Of a stretch of 64,000 nt of DNA, positions 16,500 through 24,968 are shown one piece after another (position 1 is the stretch's first letter; every line of letters starts with the position of its first letter). This DNA comes from Rubrivivax sp. (GTDB taxonomy: Bacteria; Pseudomonadota; Gammaproteobacteria; Burkholderiales; Burkholderiaceae_C), in contig JADJHR010000005.1 of assembly GCA_016707445.1 (NCBI GenBank), positions 62,001-126,000 of the forward strand, given 5' to 3'. The notes below the pieces were generated by a model that was not told the DNA's origin, ran no database searches, and worked only from the letters and a program-made list of their open reading frames with translations. The position numbers and the translations under genes are program-made.

Positions 16500-16921
16500 G
16501 AGGCGACCTCATCCTGCGGGTGCTGGCCAAACTGCTGATCCCGTTCATCCTGCTGTTCGGGCTGTATGTGCAGTTCCACGGTGACTTCGGCCCCGGTGGC
16601 GGCTTCCAGGCTGGCGTGATCCTCGCCGCCGCGGTGATCTTCTACGGCCTGATCTTCGGTCTTGACGACGCACGCCGGCTGGTGCCCGAGGGCCTGGTCG
16701 AATCGATGATGGCCATCGGCGTGCTGATCTACGGCGGCGTGGGCGTGGCCGGCCTGCTGCTGGGCGGCCATTACCTCGACTACTTCGTGCTCGACCCCGA
16801 CCCCGTGCACGGCCAGCATCGCGGCATCTTCTGGGTCGAGGTGGGCGTGGCGGTCACGGTCGCGGGCGTGATGCTGAAGGTCTTCTACATGTTCGCCGAT
16901 CGCAGCAAGGCCGACGAATGA
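16496..16921 (+). CDS. mnhB: Na+/H+ antiporter subunit B
   Basis: A 141-residue MnhB-domain subunit. The hallmark sequence HGDFGPGGGFQAGVILAAA lies at about residues 28-46, with four predicted membrane helices overall. FYMFADRSKADE ends the protein. The start is set by an ATGA overlap with the preceding subunit, and its own stop overlaps mnhC. It corresponds to MbhF in the archaeal nomenclature. Confident. Confidence 0.93.
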   Translation: MRGDLILRVLAKLLIPFILLFGLYVQFHGDFGPGGGFQAGVILAAAVIFYGLIFGLDDARRLVPEGLVESMMAIGVLIYGGVGVAGLLLGGHYLDYFVLDPDPVHGQHRGIFWVEVGVAVTVAGVMLKVFYMFADRSKADE

Positions 16922-17313
16922 CGGACTCGGCGGTCGGCATGACCCTGGGCGGTCACTTCACCTACTTCATCACCATCTTTCTGATGATGGCGGGGCTGTT
17001 CATCGTGATCGCGCGGGGCAACCTGATCAAGAACTTGGTCGGCCTGGGCATCTTCCAGACCTCGGTCTATCTGCTGTACATCGCGCCCGGCAAGCTGGTG
17101 GGCGGCACGGCACCCATTCTGGCGGCGGGCTTCACCGTCTACAGCAACCCGCTGCCGCATGTGCTGATCCTGACTGCCATCGTGGTCGGCGTGGCCACGC
17201 TGGCGCTGGGCCTGGCCCTGGTGGTGCGCATCCGCGAAGCCTACGGCAGCATCGAGGAAGACGAGATCCTGGCCCTGGACGCGCAGCCGGGCGGTCGAGC
17301 CCAAGCCGAATGA
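16918..17313 (+). CDS. mnhC: Na+/H+ antiporter subunit C (NuoK-like)
   Basis: A 131-residue MrpC/NuoK-family subunit with three helices: FLMMAGLFIVIARGNLIKNL, VGLGIFQTSVYLLYIAPG and HVLILTAIVVGVATLALGLA. The DPLPQALVLTAIVIG-type signature appears here as NPLPHVLILTAIVVGVATLA. It overlaps its neighbours on both sides by ATGA. In this family the subunit is required for ion transport and sits next to the D subunit. Confidence 0.93.
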   Translation: MTDSAVGMTLGGHFTYFITIFLMMAGLFIVIARGNLIKNLVGLGIFQTSVYLLYIAPGKLVGGTAPILAAGFTVYSNPLPHVLILTAIVVGVATLALGLALVVRIREAYGSIEEDEILALDAQPGGRAQAE

Positions 17314-18794
17314 GCCTGGCCCCGCATCTGCCTGCGCTGCAGGTCGTGATCCCCTTGCTGGCTGCGCCGCTGACGGTGCTGCTGCGCCGGCGCGGCCTGT
17401 CGTTTGCGCTGGTGCTTGCGGCCAGCTGGCTGGCGCTGGCCATCGCCGTCTCGTTGTGGTGGCGCGTGCACGACAGCGGCCCGATCTCGTACGCCATGGG
17501 CAGCTGGCCGCCGCCCTGGGGCATCGAGTACCGGGTGGACGCACTGAACGCCTTCATGCTGGTGCTGGTGACCGGCATCGCCGCGCTGGTGCTGCCCTAC
17601 AGCCGTGCCAGCCTGCTGGCCGAGGTGCCGCCCCAGCAGCACTATCTTTTCTACACCATGTTCTCGCTGTGCCTGGCCGGCCTGCTGGGCATCACGATCA
17701 CGGGCGACGCGTTCAACATCTTCGTGTTCCTCGAGATCTCGGCGCTGTCGACCTACGTGCTGATCGCCCTGGGCCGCGACCGGCGCGCGCTGGTCGCTTC
17801 ATACCAGTACCTGATCATGGGGACCATCGGGGCCACCTTCATTGTGATCGGGATCGGCCTGCTGTACCTGATGACGGGCACGCTGAACCTGGCCGACATG
17901 GGCAACCGCATCGGCGCGGTGCAGGGCACGCGCCCGGTGCTGGCGGCGCTGGCCTTCCTGACGGTCGGCATCTCGCTCAAGCTGGCGCTGTTCCCGCTGC
18001 ACCAGTGGCTGCCCAACGCCTACACCTACGCGCCGTCGGCGGTGTCGGCCTTTCTGGCCGCCACGGCAACCAAGGTTGCGGTGTACGTGCTGCTGCGTTT
18101 TTATTTTTCGGTCTTCGGTCATTCCCAGGTCTTCGGCCGCCTGCCGATGCAGGAAGCCATGCTGCTGCTGGCCCTGGCCGGCATGTTCGTCGCGGCCGCG
18201 ATCGCGATCGTGCAGTCCGATCTGCGGCGGCTGTTCGCCTATTCCAGCATCAGCCAGGTCGGCTACATCATCCTGGGCCTGTCGTTCGACTCGAAGACGG
18301 GCCTGGTGGCCACCATCGTGCACCTGTTCAACCACGGCATCACCAAGGGCGCGGTGTTCATGCTGCTGGGCTGCGTGGCGCTGGTGATGGGCGGTACCAC
18401 GCTGGCGCGCGTGCAGGGCCTGGGCCGGCGCATGCCGCTGACCAGCTTCGGCATCGTGCTGTGCGGCCTGTCGCTGATCGGCGTGCCCGGCACCGCCGGC
18501 TTCGTCAGCAAGTGGTACCTGATCCTGGCCGCGGTGCAGCAGGGTCAGTGGTGGCTGGTGTTCCTGATCGTGCTGTCGTCGCTGCTGGCGGTGGCCTATG
18601 TCTGGCGCTTCATCGAGGCGGCTTACTTCCACGAGCCCCGACGTGACATCGAGGTCGGCACCACGGTGCCCTGGTCGATGGCGGTGCCGGCCGCACTGCT
18701 GGTGCTGGCCACGCTCTACTTCGGTTTCGACACCTCGTTCACGGTCGAATCGGCCACCCGCGCCGCGGGGCAGTTGATGGCGGGCCGGCCATGA
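17310..18794 (+). CDS. mnhD: Na+/H+ antiporter subunit D (first large antiporter-like subunit)
   Basis: A 494-residue protein of the NuoL/M/N-MrpA/D superfamily with about 14 membrane helices. FVFLEISALSTYVLIA holds the conserved TM5 glutamate. ISLKLALFPLHQWLPNAYTY holds the helix-7 lysine and HxWLPxA signature, and LFAYSSISQVGYIILGL is also typical. It is the closest of the three large subunits to canonical MrpD. The start overlaps mnhC by ATGA, and the stop overlaps the next subunit in the same way. Confidence 0.93.
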   Translation: MSLAPHLPALQVVIPLLAAPLTVLLRRRGLSFALVLAASWLALAIAVSLWWRVHDSGPISYAMGSWPPPWGIEYRVDALNAFMLVLVTGIAALVLPYSRASLLAEVPPQQHYLFYTMFSLCLAGLLGITITGDAFNIFVFLEISALSTYVLIALGRDRRALVASYQYLIMGTIGATFIVIGIGLLYLMTGTLNLADMGNRIGAVQGTRPVLAALAFLTVGISLKLALFPLHQWLPNAYTYAPSAVSAFLAATATKVAVYVLLRFYFSVFGHSQVFGRLPMQEAMLLLALAGMFVAAAIAIVQSDLRRLFAYSSISQVGYIILGLSFDSKTGLVATIVHLFNHGITKGAVFMLLGCVALVMGGTTLARVQGLGRRMPLTSFGIVLCGLSLIGVPGTAGFVSKWYLILAAVQQGQWWLVFLIVLSSLLAVAYVWRFIEAAYFHEPRRDIEVGTTVPWSMAVPAALLVLATLYFGFDTSFTVESATRAAGQLMAGRP

Positions 18795-20263
18795 CGATGC
18801 TGCCCGAGCAGGCGATGGTGCTGGCGCTGCTGGTGCCGCTGGTCGGCGCGGTGCTGATTGCGCTGGCGAGCCGCACGCCCAACGTTCGCGAAGGCATCAC
18901 GCTGGCCACCGCCACGACCCTGCTGCTGTGCGTGCTGGGCGCCTTGCCGGCGATCCTGGCCGGCCAGCGCCCGGGCTTCACGCTGCTGACCATGATGCCC
19001 GGGCTGGACATCGCCTTCCGGCTCGAGCCGCTGGGCATGCTGTTCGCGCTCATCGCCTCGGGGCTGTGGATCGTCAACTCGCTGTACTCGATCGGCTACA
19101 TGCGCGGCAATCAAGAGGCGAAGCAGACGCGCTTCTACGTCTGCTTCGCGCTGTCGCTGTCGGCCACCATGGGCATCGCCTTGTCGGCCAACCTGTTCAC
19201 GCTGTTCCTGTTCTACGAGGCGCTGACGCTGGTGACCTATCCGCTGGTCACGCACCACGGCACCGACAAGGCGCGCCGCGGCGGCCGCACCTACATCGGC
19301 TTGCTGATGGGCACGTCGATCGTGTTTCTGCTGCCGGCGCTGGTGTTCACCTGGGCGCTGACCGGCAGCACCGACTTCACGCCGGGCGGCATCCTGGCCG
19401 GCAAGCTCGGCCACACCGGCATGGCCGCATTGCTGCTGCTGTTCATGTTCGGCATCGGCAAGGCGGCGTTGATGCCCTTCCACCGCTGGCTGCCGGCGGC
19501 GATGGTGGCACCGACGCCGGTGTCGGCGCTGCTGCACGCGGTGGCGGTGGTCAAGGCCGGCGTGTTCAGCGTCGTCAAGGTCATCGTCTACATCTTCGGC
19601 GCCGACACGCTGGCGTCTGCGGGCGTCGCCGGCGCGGCCGACGCCCTGGTGGCGCTGGCCGGATTCACCATCGTGTCGGCTTCCGTGGTGGCGCTGGGCG
19701 CCGACAACCTCAAGCGCCGGCTGGCCTATTCGACCATCAGCCAGCTGTCCTACGTGGTGATGGCGGCGGCGGTGCTGGCGCCGCTGTCGTTGATCGGTGC
19801 GGCAATGCACATCGCCGCGCACGCAGTAGGCAAGATCACGCTGTTCTTCGCCGCCGGCGCGATCTACACCGCGGCGCACAAGACCGAGGTCAGCCAGCTC
19901 GACGGCATCGGCCGGCGCATGCCGTGGACGATGGCGGCCTTTGCCATTGCGTCGCTGTCGATGATCGGCCTGCCGCCGACGGTGGGATTCGTGTCCAAGT
20001 GGTACATGGTGTCGGGTGCCATGGCGGCGCAGCAGACCCTGGTGCTGGTGGTCATCGCCGTCAGCACGCTGCTCAATGCAGGCTACTTCCTGCCCATCGT
20101 CTACCGTGCCTTCTTCGTGGCGCCCGCCGCGGGCGACGCGCCGCACGGTGAAGCACCGCTGCCGATGGTGCTGGCACTGTGTGCCACGGCCGCGGTGACG
20201 GTGGTGTTGTTCTTCGTGCCCGACGTGCCGCTGGCGCTGGCACGTCAGATGGTCGGCCCTTGA
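18791..20263 (+). CDS. proton-conducting antiporter-like subunit (MrpD/NuoM-like, second copy)
   Basis: A 490-residue multi-helix membrane protein of the same superfamily as the preceding gene but clearly diverged. LFLFYEALTLVTYPLVTHHG carries the TM5 glutamate, and GKAALMPFHRWLPAAMVAPT with VSALLHAVAVVKAG is more like NuoL/NuoM. RRLAYSTISQLSYVVMAAAV is the helix-8 region. It is coupled to mnhD by ATGA. Having extra large subunits is usual in Mbh/Mbx-like complexes rather than in the standard seven-gene Mrp. The individual role (sodium or proton path) is not decidable from sequence. Confidence 0.88.
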   Translation: MTMLPEQAMVLALLVPLVGAVLIALASRTPNVREGITLATATTLLLCVLGALPAILAGQRPGFTLLTMMPGLDIAFRLEPLGMLFALIASGLWIVNSLYSIGYMRGNQEAKQTRFYVCFALSLSATMGIALSANLFTLFLFYEALTLVTYPLVTHHGTDKARRGGRTYIGLLMGTSIVFLLPALVFTWALTGSTDFTPGGILAGKLGHTGMAALLLLFMFGIGKAALMPFHRWLPAAMVAPTPVSALLHAVAVVKAGVFSVVKVIVYIFGADTLASAGVAGAADALVALAGFTIVSASVVALGADNLKRRLAYSTISQLSYVVMAAAVLAPLSLIGAAMHIAAHAVGKITLFFAAGAIYTAAHKTEVSQLDGIGRRMPWTMAAFAIASLSMIGLPPTVGFVSKWYMVSGAMAAQQTLVLVVIAVSTLLNAGYFLPIVYRAFFVAPAAGDAPHGEAPLPMVLALCATAAVTVVLFFVPDVPLALARQMVGP

Positions 20264-20271
20264 GGATCACC

Positions 20272-20526
20272 ATGAACGACAAACCCCATTGGCTGGACCA
20301 GCCGCGCAACCTCAGGCTGCTGTGGCGCGGCTTTCTCGTCGTGCTGGTGCTGACGGTGCTGGCACAGCTGTTGGTCGACCTGCACCCACACTTCGAGATC
20401 GAGGCCGTGTTTGGCTTCAACGCCTGGTTCGGCTTCGGCGTGTGCGCCGCGATGATCCTGTTCGCCAAGGCGCTGGCGCTGCTGCTCAAGCGGCCCGACG
20501 ATCACTACGGGCCCGGCGATGACTGA
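20272..20526 (+). CDS. small two-helix membrane protein of the antiporter operon
   Basis: An 84-residue protein I do not recognise beyond its setting. Two hydrophobic segments are visible: FLVVLVLTVLAQLLVDL (about 22-38) and WFGFGVCAAMILFAKALALL (about 51-70). A conserved-looking LHPHFEIEAVFGFNAWFGF lies between them, and the tail is charged (KRPDDHYGPGDD). The ATG at 20272 is preferred because GAGG lies 6-7 bases before it; a longer upstream in-frame extension reads as out-of-frame mnhD-type sequence. The stop lies 8 bases into the next gene. Position between two large antiporter subunits argues for an accessory subunit of the same complex. Confidence 0.8.
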   Translation: MNDKPHWLDQPRNLRLLWRGFLVVLVLTVLAQLLVDLHPHFEIEAVFGFNAWFGFGVCAAMILFAKALALLLKRPDDHYGPGDD

Positions 20527-22204
20527 TGGCCTGCTGCACCCGGCGCCGGTGCTGATCGTCGGCGCGCTGCTGCCCGCGCTGCTGCGTGGCAACGCGCGCA
20601 AGCTGGCCATCGTGGCACTGCCGCTGGTGGCGCTGGCGCTGGTCTGGCAGGTGCCCGACGGCCCGGTCTGGCAGGCGCGATTCCTCGACCACACCATCAC
20701 GCCCTTGCAGGGTGACAAGCTCTCGCGCCTGTTCGCAACCATCTTTGCGCTGATGGCCGCCGGCGGCGGCCTGTTTGCGCTGAGCCAGCCCAGCCGCGTC
20801 GAGGTGCCGGCGGCCTTCGTCTATGCCGGGTCGGCCATCGGCGTGGCGCTGGCCGGTGACTTGATCACCGTCTTCGCCTTCTGGGAGCTGATGGCCGTGG
20901 GCTCGACCCTGGTGCTGTGGAGCAACGGCCGCAACAGCTCATACCGCGCCGCGCGACGCTACCTGATGATCCACCTGCTGGGTGGCGTGGTGCTGTTTGC
21001 CGGTATCACGGGCCACATCGTGCAGACGGGCAGCGTGGCCTTCACGCACATGGCGCCCGACTCGGTGGCGCACTGGCTGATCCTGATCGGTTTTCTGGTC
21101 AATGCCGGTGCGCCGCCCCTGTCGGCCTGGTTGCCCGACGCCTACCCCGAGGGATCGTGGAGCGGCACCGTGTTCCTGTCGGCGTTCACCACCAAGACGG
21201 CGGTCTATGCCCTGATCCGCGGCTTTCCGGGCACCGAGCTGCTGATCTGGGTGGGCCTTTTCATGGTGTTCTACGGCATCGTCTATGCGCTGCTGGAAAA
21301 CGACATGCGGCGCATCCTGGCGTATTCGATCGTCAACCAGGTCGGCTTCATGATCGCCGGCATCGGCATCGGCACCGAGATGGCGATCAACGGCGCTGCA
21401 GCGCATGCCTTCACGCACATCATCTACAAGGGCCTGCTGCTGATGTCGGCCGGATCGGTGCTGCTGATGACCGATCGGCGCAAGTGCTCTGAACTGGGCG
21501 GGCTGTACCGCAGCATGCCCTTGACGACGGTCTGCGGCACCATCGGCGCGCTGGCCATCTCGGCCTTTCCGCTGACCTCGGGCTTTGTCTCCAAGTCGAT
21601 GATCGGCCAGGCCGCGGTCGACGGGCATCTGCTGACCGTGTGGCTGCTGCTCACCGCCGCATCGGCCGGTGTCTTCCTGCATGCCGGCATCAAGTTCCCG
21701 TGGTTCGTGTTCTTCCAGAAGGACTCGGGTCTGCGCCCGGCCGAACCGCCGGCCAGCATGCAGCTGGCCATGGTGCTGTTTGCCGTGTTGTGCATCGCCA
21801 TCGGCGTGTGGTCGCAGCCACTGTATGCGCTGCTGCCTTTCCCGGTGAACTACGAACCCTACACCTGGGCCCATGTGCTGGCGCAATTGCAGCTGCTGCT
21901 GTTCTCGGGGTTGGCCTTCTTCGTGATGCTGCCCTTGCTCAAGCGCACGCCCACCATCACGCTGGACGTCGACTGGCTGTGGCGCAAGTTGCTGCCGGCG
22001 GCAGCAAGCAGTGTGCAAGCGGCGTGGCGCAGTGCGCGCCAGGCCGCGGTCGACGGCCTGGCGCTACGTGTGAACCGCAGCTTGGGCAGCATCGAACGCC
22101 GCGCCCGGCACGATGCGCGCCTGTCCAACACCGGGTCGACACGCAGCATGGCGACCTGGGTGCTGGTGCTGCTGCTGGGGTACTTGCTGCTGTACTACCT
22201 GTAA
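20519..22204 (+). CDS. proton-conducting antiporter-like subunit (MrpD/NuoL-like, third copy)
   Basis: A 561-residue membrane protein of the NuoL/M/N superfamily; last gene of the operon. FAFWELMAVGSTLVLW holds the TM5 glutamate and NAGAPPLSAWLPDAYPEGS the helix-7 signature, although the usual lysine of that signature is not obvious here. FTTKTAVYALIRGFPG carries the helix-8 lysine, and RRILAYSIVNQVGFMIAGIG is typical. A C-terminal amphipathic stretch (about 480-540, rich in R and A) precedes a final hydrophobic helix (WVLVLLLGYLLLYYL). It overlaps the small gene by 8 bases and ends 28 bases before the opposing tRNA-Arg. Confidence 0.88.
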   Translation: MTDGLLHPAPVLIVGALLPALLRGNARKLAIVALPLVALALVWQVPDGPVWQARFLDHTITPLQGDKLSRLFATIFALMAAGGGLFALSQPSRVEVPAAFVYAGSAIGVALAGDLITVFAFWELMAVGSTLVLWSNGRNSSYRAARRYLMIHLLGGVVLFAGITGHIVQTGSVAFTHMAPDSVAHWLILIGFLVNAGAPPLSAWLPDAYPEGSWSGTVFLSAFTTKTAVYALIRGFPGTELLIWVGLFMVFYGIVYALLENDMRRILAYSIVNQVGFMIAGIGIGTEMAINGAAAHAFTHIIYKGLLLMSAGSVLLMTDRRKCSELGGLYRSMPLTTVCGTIGALAISAFPLTSGFVSKSMIGQAAVDGHLLTVWLLLTAASAGVFLHAGIKFPWFVFFQKDSGLRPAEPPASMQLAMVLFAVLCIAIGVWSQPLYALLPFPVNYEPYTWAHVLAQLQLLLFSGLAFFVMLPLLKRTPTITLDVDWLWRKLLPAAASSVQAAWRSARQAAVDGLALRVNRSLGSIERRARHDARLSNTGSTRSMATWVLVLLLGYLLLYYL

Positions 22205-22231
22205 GCCAGCAGGGTACTTGCCGACCTTGTC

Positions 22232-22308
22232 TGGCCTGCCCGGCAGGACTCGAACCTGCGACCCCCAGCTTAGAAGGCTGGTGCTCTATCCAGTTGAGCT
22301 ACGGGCAG
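22232..22308 (-). tRNA. tRNA-Arg (anticodon TCT), CCA encoded
   Basis: On the minus strand the molecule starts at 22308. The 7-bp acceptor stem CTGCCCG/CGGGCAG is perfect, and the D arm begins AGCTCAACTGGATAGAGC. The anticodon stem CCAGC/GCTGG encloses loop CTTCTAA, giving anticodon TCT. The T arm is GCAGG-TTCGAGT-CCTGC. Discriminator G is followed by an encoded CCA. It lies convergent with the antiporter operon and upstream of the glutathione transferase gene on the other side. Confidence 0.97.
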
Positions 22309-22338
22309 TGCGGGGGATTCTAGGGGTTGGCTCGCGCT

Positions 22339-23031
22339 TCAGCGCGCCTTGTACTGCGTGCTACCGAACAGCACATCGCGTGCCTTGTCGTCGTTCACCG
22401 GTCGGCGCAGGTCGGCCAGCACCTCGACGCCGCGCATCACGGCCGGGCGCTTGGCGATCTCGTCGAACCAGCCCTTCAGATGCGGGTAGTCGTTCCAATC
22501 GATGCCCTGGTTCTTCCATGAACGCAGCCAGGGAAAAATTGCGATGTCGGCGATGCTGTACGTCGGCCCGGCGATGTAGGTGCTCTTTGCCAGCTGGCGG
22601 TTCATCACGCCGTACAGGCGTTTGGCCTCGTTGCTGTAGCGATCGACCGCATACGGGATCTTCTCGGGGGCATAGATGCGGAAGTGATGGGCCTGACCCA
22701 GCATCGGGCCCACGCCGCCCATCTGGAACATCAGCCACTGCAGCACCTCGTAGCGGCCGCGCAGGTCCTCGGGCATGAACCTGCCCGTCTTCGCCGCCAG
22801 ATACACCAGAATGGCGCCCGACTCGAACAGCGTGATCGGCCGGCCGTCGGGTCCGTCGGGGTCGACCAGGGCCGGGATCTTGTTGTTCGGGCTGATGCGC
22901 AGGAAGTCGGCCTCGAACTGGTCGCCGCGGCCGATGTCCACGGGAATGGCCCGGTACGGCAGGGCGCATTCTTCGAGCATGATGTGGACCTTGTGGCCGT
23001 TGGGCGTGGCCCACGAATACACTTCGATCAT
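22339..23031 (-). CDS. glutathione S-transferase family protein
   Basis: A 230-residue protein resembling the YghU/YfcG disulfide-bond-oxidoreductase branch of GSTs. The N-terminal thioredoxin-like domain begins YSWATPNGHKVHIMLEE and contains SPNNKIPALVDP and LFESGAILVYLA (glutathione-binding ES pair). An all-helical C-terminal domain includes YSIADIAIFPWLRSW. The ATG at 23031 is chosen because it starts directly at the family N-terminus MIEVYSWATPNG; a longer in-frame extension reads as arginine-rich noncoding sequence. It catalyses glutathione conjugation or thiol exchange; the exact substrate is unknown. Confidence 0.92.
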   Translation of the reverse strand: MIEVYSWATPNGHKVHIMLEECALPYRAIPVDIGRGDQFEADFLRISPNNKIPALVDPDGPDGRPITLFESGAILVYLAAKTGRFMPEDLRGRYEVLQWLMFQMGGVGPMLGQAHHFRIYAPEKIPYAVDRYSNEAKRLYGVMNRQLAKSTYIAGPTYSIADIAIFPWLRSWKNQGIDWNDYPHLKGWFDEIAKRPAVMRGVEVLADLRRPVNDDKARDVLFGSTQYKAR

Positions 23032-23111
23032 CGCGTGCCCCCTTGCCCGTTCGCCTCTTTGACCATTCGCCGCGCGCTGCCGGTTGCAGCGCCTGTGTTG
23101 CACTCTAAACC

Positions 23112-23804
23112 ATGCTCGAAGGCATCAAGCGCTGGTTGACCAGCAGCTCGTCGGACGCCAGGCGCTCGGCAAGCGTTGGCGTCGAATCCTTCAAGGGCTG
23201 GTCGCGCAGCGCGCAGGTGCAGATCCGCACGCCGCGCGAGGGCGAAGGCCTGATCGTCGACGGCAAGCTGGGCGACGCGCCATGGCGGCTGGAATGGGGC
23301 GAATCGCAAAGGCCCTACGTGCTGGGCCGTGAGCTGCGCATCCGCGGCGAAGTGTCGGTGCCTGGCGAACTGCAGATCATCGTGCTCAACAAGGTGCTTC
23401 AAGAGGCCATCGAGAAGACCATGTTCGAGCAGTTCGTCGAAGGCGTGCAGACACGCATCGACACCGAGACCCCAGCCGAGATGCGCTGGGTCGTGATGTA
23501 TCCCAAGCTCAAGGGCAGTGAGCTGGGTGAGCTGCGTGAACGCTACGCCGCGGTGTCGAGCATGAAGCCCTGGCTGCAGCAGTGGTTGGACGGCCCTCTG
23601 GGCGCTGCGCTGCTGGGGCTGAAGGTTGACCCGACCACGGCCTTCGTGCTGATGATCGGGCGTGGCCGGCTGACACTGCGCACCGAGGTCGACGAGGCCT
23701 CGCCGGGCAGTTTCGAGCCGCACCTTCGGCTCTTCGAGATCGCGCTGCGTGAAGCCCAGCGTGTGGGCAAGCCCAGCCCCGACGCAGCGAAGAAGCCCGA
23801 CTGA
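23112..23804 (+). CDS. conserved hypothetical protein
   Basis: A 230-residue protein I do not recognise. It has no signal peptide and no strong membrane segment. Its only clear features are a basic N-terminus (MLEGIKRWLTSSSSDARR), a WRLEWGESQRPYVLGRELRI segment near 62-81, an acidic/amphipathic central helix region (VLQEAIEKTMFEQFVEGVQT) and a GAALLGLKVDPTTAFVLMI hydrophobic patch near 160-178. Codon use and GC match its neighbours, so it is likely a genuine, lineage-restricted gene. It is transcribed alone, divergent from the GST gene, with 80 bases between starts. Confidence 0.75.
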   Translation: MLEGIKRWLTSSSSDARRSASVGVESFKGWSRSAQVQIRTPREGEGLIVDGKLGDAPWRLEWGESQRPYVLGRELRIRGEVSVPGELQIIVLNKVLQEAIEKTMFEQFVEGVQTRIDTETPAEMRWVVMYPKLKGSELGELRERYAAVSSMKPWLQQWLDGPLGAALLGLKVDPTTAFVLMIGRGRLTLRTEVDEASPGSFEPHLRLFEIALREAQRVGKPSPDAAKKPD

Positions 23805-23846
23805 GCGTTTGAAGAGCCAAGCGCCGAGCGCCGTTGCCGGTGGCGC

Positions 23847-24923
23847 TCAGGCCTGTTGCGCAAACGCCCAGCCGCGCTCGGCCAGCGGGCGCGTGGCCGC
23901 GCCCGAGGCCCTGGCTTGCGCGCTGGCCGCGGTGCCGTCCAGAACCCGCCGGGCAATGCCCTGCGTGATCGCGGCCAGCCGGAACAGGTTGTAGGCCAGG
24001 TAGAAGTTCCAGTCGGCCATCAGTTCGGCCGGGTCCCCGCGGCCGGTTCGCTCGCAGTAGCGGCGCACGTAGTCGGCCTCGGACGGGATGCCCAGCGCGG
24101 CCAGGTCCAGACCGCCGATGCCGCGAAACTCACCCGGCGGAATGTGCCAGGCCATGCAGTGGTAGCTGAAGTCGGCCAGCGGATGGCCCAGGGTGGACAG
24201 CTCCCAGTCCAGCACCGCGATCACGCGCGCTTCGTCAGCATGGAACATCAGGTTGTCGAGCCGGTAGTCGCCATGCACGATGGCCACCTGGCTGTCGTCG
24301 CGCGCGCTGGCGGGCAGATGCTGCGGCAGCCATGCGATCAGCCGGTCCATGGCATCGATCGGCTCGGTGGCCGAGGCCTGGTACTGGCGGCTCCAGCGGC
24401 CGATCTGGCGCTCGAAGTAGTTGCCTGGCCGGCCGAAATCGCTCAATCCGACGGCGCGCGGATCGACCGCGTGCAGGGCCGCAATGACGCGGTTCATCTC
24501 GTCGTACACGGCGGCTCGATCCTCAGGCGACAGGCCGGGCAGCGATTGCTCCCACAGCACGCGGCCGGCCATGCACTGCATGACATAGAAGGCGCGGCCG
24601 ATCACGGATTCGTCCTCGCACAACAGGTGCATGCGTGGCACCGGCACCGGTGTCGGCGCCAGCGCGTTCATGACGCGGAATTCGCGCTCGACCGCATGCG
24701 CCGACGGCAGCAGCTTGCTCAGCGGCCCGGGCTTGCTGCGCATCACGTAGCGCGCGCCGGGTGTGCCCAGCTGATAGGTCGGGTTGGACTGACCGCCCTT
24801 GAACTGCTCGACCGTCAGGGGCCCCGAAAAACCCGGCATCTGGGCGGCCAGGTAATGTTCGAGACGGGCCACGTCGAAGGCGTGGCTCGCCGCCATCGGT
24901 TTGGTGCCGGTGAATTGCTGCAT
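23847..24923 (-). CDS. phosphotransferase family protein (APH/ACAD10-11 kinase-like)
   Basis: A 358-residue protein of the aminoglycoside-phosphotransferase fold. FKGGQSNPTYQLGTPGARYV lies near the N-terminus, followed by the nucleotide-binding lysine in MRSKPG. The Brenner-type motif VHGDYRLDNLMFH carries the catalytic aspartate, and AVLDWELSTLGHPLAD carries the metal-binding aspartate. This subfamily is commonly linked to acyl-CoA dehydrogenases of the ACAD10/11 type, where the kinase domain phosphorylates 4-hydroxyacyl-CoAs. Such a dehydrogenase is present at 53954-55270 but not adjacent. Antibiotic resistance is not implied. Confidence 0.88.
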   Translation of the reverse strand: MQQFTGTKPMAASHAFDVARLEHYLAAQMPGFSGPLTVEQFKGGQSNPTYQLGTPGARYVMRSKPGPLSKLLPSAHAVEREFRVMNALAPTPVPVPRMHLLCEDESVIGRAFYVMQCMAGRVLWEQSLPGLSPEDRAAVYDEMNRVIAALHAVDPRAVGLSDFGRPGNYFERQIGRWSRQYQASATEPIDAMDRLIAWLPQHLPASARDDSQVAIVHGDYRLDNLMFHADEARVIAVLDWELSTLGHPLADFSYHCMAWHIPPGEFRGIGGLDLAALGIPSEADYVRRYCERTGRGDPAELMADWNFYLAYNLFRLAAITQGIARRVLDGTAASAQARASGAATRPLAERGWAFAQQA

Positions 24924-24968
24924 GGGGTCTCCTGGGCCGGCGTCAGCCGCGACCGCGCTGCGCCTGGC

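Noticed and set aside
20179..20271. 31-codon extension of the small antiporter-operon protein
   Set aside because: Arginine-rich translation that is the shifted frame of the preceding antiporter subunit; a ribosome site lies before ATG 20272.
23847..24923. Aminoglycoside resistance gene
   Set aside because: It has the phosphotransferase fold, but the subfamily motifs are those linked with acyl-CoA metabolism; nothing indicates antibiotic modification.
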